The notes under the pieces are model-generated. The model was not told where the DNA came from, did not search any database, and saw nothing but the letters and a program-made list of their open reading frames with translations. A program made the position numbers and the translations under genes. From Clostridia bacterium (GTDB lineage Bacteria; Bacillota; Clostridia; Oscillospirales; Acutalibacteraceae), in assembly GCA_017465505.1 (NCBI GenBank), contig JAFTWB010000007.1, positions 17,540-81,539 on the forward strand: a stretch of DNA of 64,000 nucleotides, in the 5' to 3' direction. Positions 42,520 to 50,453 of the stretch are shown piece by piece; within the stretch, counting starts at the first letter, position 1; each line of letters opens with the position of its first letter.

Positions 42520-43758
42520 ATGAAGAAAATTCTGGCAGTAATTTGTGTATTAGCTATGTTGCTGACTGTGGCAAGCTTTACTACATCCGCTTATGGAGAA
42601 ATTCAAAAGGGAGATTGGACATATAAGCTTAACGAAAACGGCGACGCAGTTATCACATCTGTAAACAAAGATATCAGCGGTGAGGTGGTGATTCCTGCAA
42701 GTATTGATGAGTATTCGGTTGCAGAAATCGGCGATAGTGCCTTTCTCAACTGTAATAAAATCACAGGGGTTGTAATTCCTGATTCTGTTGACACAATCGG
42801 CAATCAGGCCTTTTTTTCCTGTACGGATTTGCAGAGAGTTGAGCTTGGAGAAAACGTTATAAAAATAGGAGAACAAGCATTTTATCAGTGTGGTGCACTT
42901 AGTGAGGTAGTGTTTAACGACAAGCTTGAGATAATCGGCAAGATGGCTTTTTATGAATGTCAGAAGCTGAAAGAGGTTAACTTTCCTGACAGCCTGAAAG
43001 TAATTGAAGAGCAAGCTTTCAGCAATTGCACAAATCTTAGAAGCCTTGACCTTAATAAAGTAGAATCCTTAGGAGAAGGTGCTTTTCTTAAATGTACAGG
43101 ATTAAAGGAGCTTATTATTCCTGATTCTATTGAAACTATGGGCGTAAATGCATTTAAAAATTGCAAAAATATCAAGCACCTTGTTATAGGAAGAGGCGTT
43201 TCCACTATTCCGAATTTTGCTTTTGCAGGAGTTAAAAACCTTGAAAAAATCTTTATTTATATGGATAATCTGAACGTTATAGAGGACGACGCTTTCAATA
43301 TAAGCGATACCTATTTTTCAGGTATGGTTGAGCATAAAGTGACAGATATCTTCTTCTCGGGCACAGAGGAAGATTGGGATGACGTTGTAGTCAATGATAA
43401 GTGTAATGATATTTTCTTTGACGAAAATGTAGAAAAGCACTTTGAGGCAAGCTACGACGAGCACACCTTTGATGAGGAGAAAGAGCCTGCTACAACAGTC
43501 CCCGAGCCCACAGTCCCCGAAACATCAGCTCCTGCTTCAGTGGGACTTTTGGGAGATGTAAACGGTGACGGTAAGGTAAACATCAAGGACGCAACCACTA
43601 TTCAGAAATCTGCGGCTAAGATTCTTACTCTTTCTGATAAAGAGGTAATGAGAGCAGATGTAAATGCCGATACAAAGGTCAACGTTAAGGACGCAACGGC
43701 AATTCAGAAATACCTTGCCAAAATCGAAACAGGATTTAATATAGGTGTAATGATTTAA
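42520..43758 (+). CDS. Secreted leucine-rich-repeat (BspA-like) protein with C-terminal dockerin
   Basis: Residues 1-24 form a signal peptide. Residues about 45-290 hold nine or more LRR_5/BspA-like repeats of the type ITGVVIPDSVDTIGNQAFFSC. A Glu/Pro/Thr linker (about 308-340) leads to a dockerin (NGDGKVNIKDATTIQKSAAK; NADTKVNVKDATAIQKYLAK). Such LRRs usually bind proteins or surfaces. RBS GAGGAAATT; a terminator follows. Confidence 0.9.
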   Translation: MKKILAVICVLAMLLTVASFTTSAYGEIQKGDWTYKLNENGDAVITSVNKDISGEVVIPASIDEYSVAEIGDSAFLNCNKITGVVIPDSVDTIGNQAFFSCTDLQRVELGENVIKIGEQAFYQCGALSEVVFNDKLEIIGKMAFYECQKLKEVNFPDSLKVIEEQAFSNCTNLRSLDLNKVESLGEGAFLKCTGLKELIIPDSIETMGVNAFKNCKNIKHLVIGRGVSTIPNFAFAGVKNLEKIFIYMDNLNVIEDDAFNISDTYFSGMVEHKVTDIFFSGTEEDWDDVVVNDKCNDIFFDENVEKHFEASYDEHTFDEEKEPATTVPEPTVPETSAPASVGLLGDVNGDGKVNIKDATTIQKSAAKILTLSDKEVMRADVNADTKVNVKDATAIQKYLAKIETGFNIGVMI

Positions 43759-43785
43759 AAAATTTCATAGTTACTCTCTTAATAA

Positions 43786-43823
43786 AACGCACTGCCAAAG
43801 CTAAGTTTCGGCAGTGCGTTTTT
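43786..43823 (+). terminator. Terminator of the LRR-dockerin gene
   Basis: AACGCACTGCC/GGCAGTGCGTT stem with a 13-nt loop, then TTT. Confidence 0.88.
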
Positions 43824-43827
43824 GTTA

Positions 43828-43856
43828 TTGCAAACAATATTTCAATATGGTATTAT
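43828..43856 (+). promoter_or_regulatory. Promoter of the small toxin gene
   Basis: TTGCAA, a 17-nt spacer and TATTAT, giving a leader of about 65 nt before the toxin ATG. Confidence 0.7.
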
Positions 43857-43927
43857 TAAACAGGAATAAGGTAAATCTACAACGGTAGGCGGTTTAATCT
43901 TGCCCTCGGAAACGGGGGTGGTGCCCT

Positions 43928-44017
43928 ATGTACATAACTATTCAGGATTTATTTCAGTTTAGTATTGTTATAATTTCGGTTATAACACTTGTAATTACGG
44001 CTATAAAAAAGAAATAA
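43928..44017 (+). CDS. Type I toxin-like small membrane peptide (holin-like toxin family), 29 residues
   Basis: The ORF reads MYITIQDLFQFSIVIISVIT, then ends in AIKKK. It is one hydrophobic helix with a Lys tail, the layout of TxpA/BsrG/Fst-type and 'putative holin-like' toxins. The leader has the structured GGGGGTGGTGCCCT just before ATG, familiar from this family. An antisense transcript with a consensus promoter converges on its 3' end. Toxicity is inferred. Confidence 0.75.
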   Translation: MYITIQDLFQFSIVIISVITLVITAIKKK

Positions 44018-44101
44018 TCGCCTTTCCCCGTCAAAAGTAAGGCGATTATTCTTTAATCTAATTCTTTGAGGGCAAACCGTCTATACGATTTGCCTTATTT
44101 C
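44003..44101 (-). ncRNA. Predicted antisense antitoxin RNA (about 95-100 nt)
   Basis: A consensus promoter at 44108-44135 would start an RNA near 44101. The RNA has a GGCAAATCG/CGGTTTGCC hairpin and ends at a 12-bp AATAATCGCCTT/AAGGCGATTATT terminator followed by TCTTTTTT. It overlaps the last codons and 3' untranslated part of the toxin mRNA, as RatA does with txpA. Confidence 0.65.
44013..44050. terminator. Shared bidirectional hairpin of toxin and antisense RNA
   Basis: A 12-bp perfect stem with a 14-nt loop. The strong T run is on the antisense side; the toxin side has only CTTTAATC. Confidence 0.75.
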
Positions 44102-44107
44102 ACTTTT

Positions 44108-44135
44108 ATTATAACACGACTGTGTAATTTGTCAA
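44108..44135 (-). promoter_or_regulatory. Consensus promoter of the antisense RNA
   Basis: Perfect TTGACA and perfect TATAAT with a 16-nt spacer on the reverse strand. No protein gene follows it, so an RNA product is likely. Confidence 0.75.
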
Positions 44136-44255
44136 GCACTCCTATGGGTGCTTTGCAGGGGAGAGGTTTTGTGCAGAGCAACAGCCTATTTACTTTACAG
44201 AATAAATGTAGTATCATTTTAACGATACGACTGTGTTCAGAAAGGGTATGTTGTT

Positions 44256-44651
44256 ATGGGATTATTTAATTTATTCAATAAAAAAGGTGAATTTATAAAA
44301 ATCAAAGTTGAAAAGCTCATTGAATGGAATGAGCCCAATGGGGAAGGCTGCTTTGTATCTGACAAAATAACCAAAGATGGCTTTAAAGTCGGATATATGT
44401 ACAGAGAACAGCCCGACGAAGGAATGCCTGATAGCGGTTGGAGATTTATGGCAGGTAATGAGGATGACGAATATATGAATAACCCTGATAATCTTCATAT
44501 ATTTGCTATAAATACCGTTTGCAATTATGATAAAGACATTATTCCCTACATAAATTCTCCCATTGGATGTGCCTATATAAGAACAAGTAGTGATAAGTTT
44601 GAAATTGATGATGGTTCTAAAGATTTGTTCATAGATAAACAAATCAGATGA
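44256..44651 (+). CDS. DUF2185 domain protein (immunity-like family)
   Basis: The 131-residue protein has the DUF2185 signature: GCFVSDKITKDGFKVGYMYRE, then SGWRFMAGNEDDEYMNNPDN and IIPYINSPIGCAYIR. Members are often called Imm33-like immunity proteins in polymorphic toxin systems, or are found alone. No partner toxin is adjacent apart from the type I module. AGAAAGGG precedes the ATG. Confidence 0.87.
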   Translation: MGLFNLFNKKGEFIKIKVEKLIEWNEPNGEGCFVSDKITKDGFKVGYMYREQPDEGMPDSGWRFMAGNEDDEYMNNPDNLHIFAINTVCNYDKDIIPYINSPIGCAYIRTSSDKFEIDDGSKDLFIDKQIR

Positions 44652-44670
44652 ATTTTATTCTGTAATGATT

Positions 44671-44711
44671 AAAGAGATATGAGAGTTTGGTTTTCTCTCA
44701 TATCTCTTTTT
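44671..44711. terminator. Bidirectional terminator between DUF2185 and deacetylase genes
   Basis: AAAGAGATATGAGAG/CTCTCATATCTCTTT stem, 15 bp, with T runs on both strands. Confidence 0.92.
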
Positions 44712-44713
44712 GT

Positions 44714-45487
44714 TTAGTCGGATTCGGAAAGGTACATTTTTCCTGTGTGATCAGTGGTGTAGTCGCCTGTTGGGATGAGCTCTGTCATTTTAACTATTTC
44801 AAACCCCTGTGCCTGTATTTCTTCAATTATCTGAGGTAAGGCGGCAGGGGTATTTTTTGCACCGTTATGCAGAAGGATGATGTCGCCGTTTTGAAGATTT
44901 TTGGTGACTCTTCGGGTGATTTCTTGGGGAGAGAGGTCTTTCCAGTCCAGAGAGTCAATTGACCATTGGGTGCAGTACATACCAAGGCTTTTGACTTCTT
45001 TTACGGTGTCGTTGTCGTAATCTCCGTAAGGCGGACGGAAGAGGGTGGGGGATTTTCCTGTGAGGCTTTTGATTTTTTCATTGCAGTTTGTGATTTCCTT
45101 TTCCTTGTCGGCATTTGAAAGCTGAGGCAGGTGTGCGTGGGTGTCGGAGTGGTTTTCTACGTCGTGGCCTCTTTTGGCAATGTCCTTGACAGAGTCGGGG
45201 TAGTTATCCACCCACTGGCCCACCAGAAAGAAGGTGGTTTTCACGTTATAGCGGTCAAGAATGTCCAGCAGCTCAGCAGTCTGCTCATTGCCCCAGGCAG
45301 CGTCAAAGGAGATGGAAACCTTTTTCTCCTCGGTGTCAACAGAGTAAACAGGAATTTCTCTGGGCTCGGCGGCGGTGGTGACCGCCTTGCTGAGAGTGGT
45401 TGTGCCCAGAGTTATGGCAGTGGCGGCAAGGAGAAACGCCGCCATAGATGTGAGAATTTCCTTTTTTGTCAGGGAATAAATCTTCAT
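44714..45487 (-). CDS. Polysaccharide deacetylase (PdaB-like)
   Basis: The 257-residue protein has an N-terminal membrane anchor (about 12-32) and a NodB domain: SISFDAAWGNEQT with the catalytic and metal Asp, HDVENHSDTHAHL, LFRPPYGDYD and ILLHNGAKNT. The FDAAWG form matches PdaB, a spore-cortex-associated deacetylase, but a vegetative role is possible. It is a single gene. Confidence 0.9.
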   Translation of the reverse strand: MKIYSLTKKEILTSMAAFLLAATAITLGTTTLSKAVTTAAEPREIPVYSVDTEEKKVSISFDAAWGNEQTAELLDILDRYNVKTTFFLVGQWVDNYPDSVKDIAKRGHDVENHSDTHAHLPQLSNADKEKEITNCNEKIKSLTGKSPTLFRPPYGDYDNDTVKEVKSLGMYCTQWSIDSLDWKDLSPQEITRRVTKNLQNGDIILLHNGAKNTPAALPQIIEEIQAQGFEIVKMTELIPTGDYTTDHTGKMYLSESD

Positions 45488-45555
45488 ATTAGAACACCTC
45501 GGTTATGTATATGAGAAGCAGGTGTGCAAAATGCAGGGTAGTACCCTGAGGGCAT

Positions 45556-45680
45556 ATCCGACCTTTGGTCGGAGTGATGTTTCGCCTTTGGCAAAATGAT
45601 GTAGCACGGCTAATGATGTTTTGCTTACGCAAAATGATGTGTTTGTGTAACAAACATTGCGGTGGCACGCTTTGCGTGCG
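45556..45680. repeat. Mini-hairpin array (family B, ATGATGT linkers)
   Basis: Hairpins TCCGACC/GGTCGGA, TTCGCC-like, TTTTGC/GCAAAA and TGTTTG/CAAACA, with a CGC/GCG end. Nearly identical in order to the second half of 32477-32730. Together with the next two entries it fills most of the gene-free stretch 45488-46240. Confidence 0.72.
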
Positions 45681-45704
45681 ATTATAATAAATATTATTGT
45701 AGCA

Positions 45705-45785
45705 TTGTAGGGAAAGGTGTACCCATTCGGAAAGGTTTAGTTTAGCAGAAAGTTTGCTCGGACGATTCTTGAATCGTCCCTACAA
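45705..45785. mobile_element. 81-bp inverted-repeat element, copy 2
   Basis: Same TTGTAGGG/CCCTACAA ends and inner palindrome as 32753-32833, with only a few substitutions and no length change. Confidence 0.6.
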
Positions 45786-45803
45786 TAGACGTTGATTAAA
45801 TTT

Positions 45804-45905
45804 TTAACCCCGCCGTTAATCATAGGTTCAGTTATATCCAACCTATAAGAAGGCGGAATTGCCCTGCCGTGGCTAACGGCCGGAACTGCCCTGTGGGTGG
45901 CTAAC
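45804..45905 (+). repeat. Family A repeat with a duplicated 3' hairpin
   Basis: Outer stem CCGCC/GGCGG and inner AGGTT/AACCT. The second hairpin is GCCGT-GGCTA-ACGGC, followed by a second CGGAACTGCCC...GGGTGGCTAAC part. Confidence 0.78.
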
Positions 45906-46129
45906 TCACTTTTCAACATATTTTCCACAAAAAGGCGAACAGTCGGTTTCCCTTTACAATTCCCTTCCCTTCACTTGGATTTTCTTTTCTTTTATTTATT
46001 TATGTTTAATTAGGTTATATTGATTTATATTGTGTAGCATTTTTGCAGAAAAAAGCTGCGTTTTTGCTTTATGTGTTAGACGACAAGGAGCTTTTTTGAA
46101 GAAAATAAAAAAATTTTTAAGTGGGGTCG

Positions 46130-46166
46130 AAAAATTGCGTGGTTTTATGCAATTTTTTCTTTTTTC
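46130..46166 (+). terminator. Terminator-like hairpin upstream of the phage cassette
   Basis: AAAAATTGC/GCAATTTTT stem with a 10-nt loop, then TTTCTTTTTT. No gene ends before it on this strand, so it may attenuate transcription into the terminase genes or insulate them. Confidence 0.6.
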
Positions 46167-46240
46167 GGGGTCATAAGTAGCGGAGGTTTTCCGCCGAGGG
46201 TTGATTTTCGGATTTACCCTCTTAAGAAAGGAGGAGCGTG

Positions 46241-46726
46241 ATGAAGAAAAAAGGTCTTTCATCAAAGGAAAAAGAATTTTGCAGGCTTTACTTAAATCTT
46301 GCGGACTCTGAGAAAGCCGCAGAGAAAGCGGGTTTTACAGGGGATTTTGCAAAGGCAGGAAACGTGCTTTTGTCCAGAAAGGACATCTCGGAAGAGATTG
46401 AGCGGCTTTGCTCTCTTCAGAGAAAGTCAATGTCCAAGATGGCGGCGGTGGGATACCAGAGGCTTGCCTTCGGCTCAATTGCCGACGCGGTTTCACTGCT
46501 TTATATGGAGAGTCCCTCGCCCGATATGCTGAGAAAAATGGACCTGTTCTCGGTATCGGAAATCAAAAGACCCAAGGACGGCTCTATGGAGATTAAATTC
46601 TTTGACCGTATGAAGGCTCTTGAAAAGCTTAGCGAAGGGGAGAGCGGCGACGGGGCGGTTTCGTTTTACGAAGCAATTTGCCGTTCTGCCAGAACTTTAA
46701 GCGAAAGAGAGCAGGAAAAGACTTGA
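46241..46726 (+). CDS. Phage terminase small subunit
   Basis: The 161-residue protein has the Terminase_2/XtmA-like N terminus: LSSKEKEFCRLYLNLADSEKAAEKAGF, then VLLSRKDISEEIERL. It should recognise DNA for packaging. AGGAGG lies 7 nt before the ATG; a GTG just upstream is in frame. Its TGA overlaps the TTG of the large subunit. Confidence 0.88.
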   Translation: MKKKGLSSKEKEFCRLYLNLADSEKAAEKAGFTGDFAKAGNVLLSRKDISEEIERLCSLQRKSMSKMAAVGYQRLAFGSIADAVSLLYMESPSPDMLRKMDLFSVSEIKRPKDGSMEIKFFDRMKALEKLSEGESGDGAVSFYEAICRSARTLSEREQEKT

Positions 46727-47994
46727 GAATCGAGAAACTGTCAGAAAAACAGCTTAAGGTAATGAGCTGGTGGTGTGAGGACTCAAAGGAAAAGAATCGT
46801 GACGCAGTTATATGCGACGGAGCGGTTCGCTCGGGCAAAACCTTTGTAATGGGAATTTCTTTTATTGCCTGGGCGTTTTACAGGTTTTCTGACGCTACAT
46901 TTGCCATATGCTCAAAGACGATACGCTCAGCAAGGCGAAATGTTGTGAGTCCCATATTATCGGTACTGAAAAGTCTGGGCTTTGAGGTAGAGGACAAGAT
47001 TTCCTCAAATCTTCTTGTGATTTCTTACGGAGACAGGGTTAACCGCTTTTACCTTTTCGGCGGTAAGGATGAAGCCTCTGCCTCTCTGATTCAGGGTATG
47101 ACCCTCAGCGGGGTGTTGCTGGATGAGGTCGCCCTGATGCCTCGGTCATTTGTTGAGCAGGCTCTGGCAAGGTGCTCGGTATTGGGCTCCACTTTCTGGT
47201 TTAATTGCAACCCCGAATACCCTGCCCACTGGTTTTATCAGCAATGGATAAAGAAAGCCGAAGAGAAAAATGCCTTGTATATTCATTTTACAATGAGGGA
47301 TAATCCGTCCCTTACGGAAGAGATGATAAAAAGGTACGAAAACCTTTATTCCGGCACTTTTTACCGTCGGTTTATCAAGGGCGAATGGGTAGAGCTTGAA
47401 GGTGCGGTGTATCCCTTTATGGCGAGTGAGGACGCCTTTTGTGAGATACCCCGGCCTCCTTTTGAGGATTTCTGTGTCAGCTGTGACTATGGCACGGTGA
47501 ATCCTGCTTCCTTCGGGCTCTGGGGTAAAAAGGAGGGTGCGTGGTACAGAATTTCAGAGTATTATTACGACTCAAGACGTGAGGGTGCTCAGCGTACAGA
47601 CGAGGAGCACTACCAGGCTCTCTTAAGACTTACCCAAGGCAGAAGGGTAAGACGTGTGGTGGTTGACCCCTCTGCGGCAAGCTTTATTGAGCTTATAAGG
47701 CGTAAGGGTGATTTTTATGTAATACCTGCCAGAAATTCGGTGACAGACGGAGTGCGGCAGGTGTCGGCAGCCCTTAAGGACGGCAGGGTAAAAATTTGTA
47801 AGACTTGCGTTGACTCGGTAAGGGAGTTTTCGCTTTACCGCTGGGCTTTGAAGGGTGAGGACGTACCTGTAAAGGAAAACGACCACGCAATGGACGACAT
47901 AAGGTATTTTGTCACAACTATTTTAAATGGCGGCGAAAGAGGTTTTGCAGCCTTTGCCGCTGACAGGAGGACAGGCTGTGAAGTTATTTTCTAG
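46723..47994 (+). CDS. Phage terminase large subunit (PBSX type)
   Basis: The 423-residue protein has Walker A GAVRSGKT (Lys39), Walker B VLLDEVALMP, FNCNPEYPAHWFYQ and the RNase H-like nuclease Asp residues in SCDYGTVNP, VVVDPSAASF and NDHAMDDIRYF. It is a packaging motor of the PBSX/XtmB type, which goes with headful packaging. The TTG start at 46723 overlaps the small-subunit stop, and AGGAAAA precedes it. All motifs are intact. Confidence 0.93.
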   Translation: MRIEKLSEKQLKVMSWWCEDSKEKNRDAVICDGAVRSGKTFVMGISFIAWAFYRFSDATFAICSKTIRSARRNVVSPILSVLKSLGFEVEDKISSNLLVISYGDRVNRFYLFGGKDEASASLIQGMTLSGVLLDEVALMPRSFVEQALARCSVLGSTFWFNCNPEYPAHWFYQQWIKKAEEKNALYIHFTMRDNPSLTEEMIKRYENLYSGTFYRRFIKGEWVELEGAVYPFMASEDAFCEIPRPPFEDFCVSCDYGTVNPASFGLWGKKEGAWYRISEYYYDSRREGAQRTDEEHYQALLRLTQGRRVRRVVVDPSAASFIELIRRKGDFYVIPARNSVTDGVRQVSAALKDGRVKICKTCVDSVREFSLYRWALKGEDVPVKENDHAMDDIRYFVTTILNGGERGFAAFAADRRTGCEVIF

Positions 47995-49120
47995 AAAAAA
48001 TAAGCCACAGTATGGTGCGGTGCAGTCAGCACCAAGCGGCAGTTGCAGGCTTCACCCTTTCTCAAGTCTTGACAGGGTTTCGGAAAATGCCGAGATGGAA
48101 ATGTATAAGGCTCTGAGAGAGGCTGTGCCTGTGATTGACGCGGCAATTGAAAAAATCATCCGTCTTGTGGGTGAGTTTGAGCTTTGTTCTGAGGACAGTG
48201 CCTGTAAAGCAGAGCTTGAGTCTTTTGCCGAAAATGTAAAGGTGGGTCCTGCTGCTTTCGGACTTAAAAGCTTTGTGTGGGCTTATCTTGATGATTTGCT
48301 CACCTTTGGTCAGGCAGTGGGTGAGATGATTCCTCTTTCCTCGGGCAGAGGAGTCTATGCTCTTTATAATGCGGACGTAGGCTCTGTGGAGCTTCAGGAA
48401 GGTGACTCACCTTTAGAGATTAAAGTCTTAAGCCGAGGAGTGGGTGAAGACAGGGAGCTTCCTTTTCAGGAGCTTTTGCTTGTTTCTCTTCTTTCTCCCG
48501 AGGCAGGCAGCTTGAGAGGTACGCCGATTTTAAGAGGGCTTCCCTTTGTAAGCTCCATACTTCTTAAGATTTTCGGCTCAATCGGCAAGAATTTTGACAG
48601 AATCGGAAATATCCGCTACGCAGTAACCTACAAGCCTACAGAGGGCTCTGTGGTTAATCCCGAAGAAAGAGCCAGAGTTATTGCTTCTCAGTGGAGCAAG
48701 GCAATGGGAGATAAAAACGGAGTCTACGACTTTGTGTGCGTGGGAGATGTGGGTATCAAGGTTATCGGTGCAGATAATCAGGAGCTTGAGTGCGATGTGC
48801 CCATAAGACATATCTTGGAGCAGATTGTTTCAAAGCTTTCAATTCCGCCTTTTTTGCTGGGGCTTTCCTGGTCAAGCACAGAGCGTATGAGCTCTGTTCA
48901 GGCGGATATCCTCACCAGCGAGCTGGAGTATTTCAGAAGTGTGCTCACCCCTGTTATCAAGAGGATTTGCTCAATGCACTTAAGGCTTAAAGGCGTTTAC
49001 GCACCCTTTGAGGTTAAGTGGAGCAACATAAGCCTTTTTGACGAGGTGGAGCTTGCCAACGCAAGAAAAATTAACGCCGAGGCTGAAAAGCTGGAAAGAG
49101 AACTGGAGGTTAAAGCTTGA
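47978..49120 (+). CDS. Phage portal protein
   Basis: The 380-residue protein has portal-type features: AVPVIDAAIEKIIRLVGEFEL, SFVWAYLDDLLTFGQAVGEMI and IPPFLLGLSWSSTERMSSVQADIL. It would form the head vertex ring. The GTG start at 47978 follows AGGAGG by 7 nt and overlaps the terminase end by 17 nt. An upstream ATG in the same frame has no ribosome site. Confidence 0.87.
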   Translation: MKLFSRKNKPQYGAVQSAPSGSCRLHPFSSLDRVSENAEMEMYKALREAVPVIDAAIEKIIRLVGEFELCSEDSACKAELESFAENVKVGPAAFGLKSFVWAYLDDLLTFGQAVGEMIPLSSGRGVYALYNADVGSVELQEGDSPLEIKVLSRGVGEDRELPFQELLLVSLLSPEAGSLRGTPILRGLPFVSSILLKIFGSIGKNFDRIGNIRYAVTYKPTEGSVVNPEERARVIASQWSKAMGDKNGVYDFVCVGDVGIKVIGADNQELECDVPIRHILEQIVSKLSIPPFLLGLSWSSTERMSSVQADILTSELEYFRSVLTPVIKRICSMHLRLKGVYAPFEVKWSNISLFDEVELANARKINAEAEKLERELEVKA

Positions 49121-50088
49121 CAGAAGATGTTAAAAATTTAAGCTCAGCACCTACTGACGAGGAGCTTGAGCTTATCAACAGGTACACAAGAAGAACTTTA
49201 AAAAGAGAGGAAGTCTATGTTTTTTCTCTTACTCTCTGCGACAACGACGTTGACAGGGATTTTGAAAGGTTTACAGTGGAATCTCTCTTTGAGCTTGAAA
49301 AGCTCTTTGTGGGAAGAACTGGTATAGTGGATCACGAAAGCAAAAGCAGTAATCAGACTGCACGTATTTTCAAGTGCAGTGTTGAGGCGGTGAGCGGTAA
49401 GAAAACTCAGCTTGGGGACGATTACTTCAGACTCACTGCAAGAGCCTACATTCCTCGCACTGAGGGAAACCGTGAGATTATAGAGCTTATTGACAGCGGT
49501 ATCCGCAAAGAGGTAAGCGTGGGCTGTGCGGTAAGAGAGAGCATTTGCTCAATCTGCTCAAAGCCTCTTGGCTCTCAGGGGTGCAATCATCAGAAGGGCA
49601 GAAGCTACGCAGGCAAGCTTTGCTTTGCTCAGCTTAAAGAGCCCTATGACGCTTACGAGTGGAGCTTTGTGGCTGTGCCTGCTCAGAGAGAAGCAGGCGT
49701 TACCAAGGCTTTCAGCCTTGAAAGAAGGAAGGAGAATACTATGGAAGGTATTATGAAAAGCCTTGAGAAAAAGGCAGAGGTTGCCTTTACCAAAGGCGAA
49801 TGTGAAAAGCTTTTTGATTATATTTCAGCCTTGGAGAAGGACGCTCAGGCAGGCAGAGAGTACAGAAAAAGCCTTGAGGTTGAGTTTAAAAGACTTATGG
49901 CTCTGAGCTCTCCCGAAATTTCCGAGGGTGCGGTGTGCTCTGCTATGTCGGGTCTTGGCGTAGGAGAGCTTAAGGAATTTATCTCGGCTCTTAACAAGAA
50001 GGCTGAGAAAATTCTTCCCCTGAAGCCTCAGCTTGCAGGCTCAAAAAAGCCTAAGGCTCAGGGCAGAAACAATGAATTTACAATTTAA
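49117..50088 (+). CDS. Phage head maturation protease fused to scaffold-like domain
   Basis: Residues 30-205 have the Firmicutes phage prohead-protease-like pattern: GRTGIVDHESKSSNQTARI, IRKEVSVGCAV, and a Cys/His site (CSICSKPLGSQGCNH) followed by YEWSFVAVPAQREAG. From about 208 the protein is helical and charged, as scaffolds are, with an internal in-frame ATG at 49741 (MEGIMKSLEKK) preceded by AAGGAGAA. That ATG may start a separate scaffold, as in lambda Nu3. The TTG start overlaps the portal stop. Confidence 0.78.
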   Translation: MTEDVKNLSSAPTDEELELINRYTRRTLKREEVYVFSLTLCDNDVDRDFERFTVESLFELEKLFVGRTGIVDHESKSSNQTARIFKCSVEAVSGKKTQLGDDYFRLTARAYIPRTEGNREIIELIDSGIRKEVSVGCAVRESICSICSKPLGSQGCNHQKGRSYAGKLCFAQLKEPYDAYEWSFVAVPAQREAGVTKAFSLERRKENTMEGIMKSLEKKAEVAFTKGECEKLFDYISALEKDAQAGREYRKSLEVEFKRLMALSSPEISEGAVCSAMSGLGVGELKEFISALNKKAEKILPLKPQLAGSKKPKAQGRNNEFTI

Positions 50089-50099
50089 CGGAGGTAATT

Positions 50100-50432
50100 A
50101 TGAATATTGGATTTAACGGTTTTAACGATAATACAGTGACCTTTGAGGCAGACGCAACTGTTGAGAAGGGCTGTCTTGTAAAGCTTACTGAGGACAACAC
50201 AGTAGGTGCTTGCACAGACGGCGACAAGGTGGTTGGCGTGTGTGTAAACGTAAGAGAAGGTTATGCCGCAGTAAAGCTTGCAGGCTATGCAGAGCTTCCT
50301 GTTGAGGGTGCGGTAGATGTAGGCTTTAATAAGCTTTGTGCTGCTTCAAGCACAACTCTCAAAGAGAGTGAAAGCGGCAGAGAGTACCTTGTGGTATCTT
50401 GCGGCACTGACACTATTGGTGTAATTCTTTAA
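50100..50432 (+). CDS. Small head decoration-like protein
   Basis: The 110-residue beta-rich protein (GFNDNTVTFEADATVEKGCLVKL; VVGVCVNVREGYAAVKLAG) resembles DUF2190/decoration proteins that sit just before the capsid gene. GGAGGTAATT precedes the ATG. It presumably binds the outside of the capsid. Confidence 0.7.
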   Translation: MNIGFNGFNDNTVTFEADATVEKGCLVKLTEDNTVGACTDGDKVVGVCVNVREGYAAVKLAGYAELPVEGAVDVGFNKLCAASSTTLKESESGREYLVVSCGTDTIGVIL

Positions 50433-50453
50433 TTTATCCGGAGGTATATGAAT

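Noticed and set aside
45930-45960. Possible SOS (LexA) box upstream of the phage cassette
   Set aside because: CGAACAGTCGGTTTC resembles the Gram-positive CGAAC-N4-GTTCG box but the right half is wrong.
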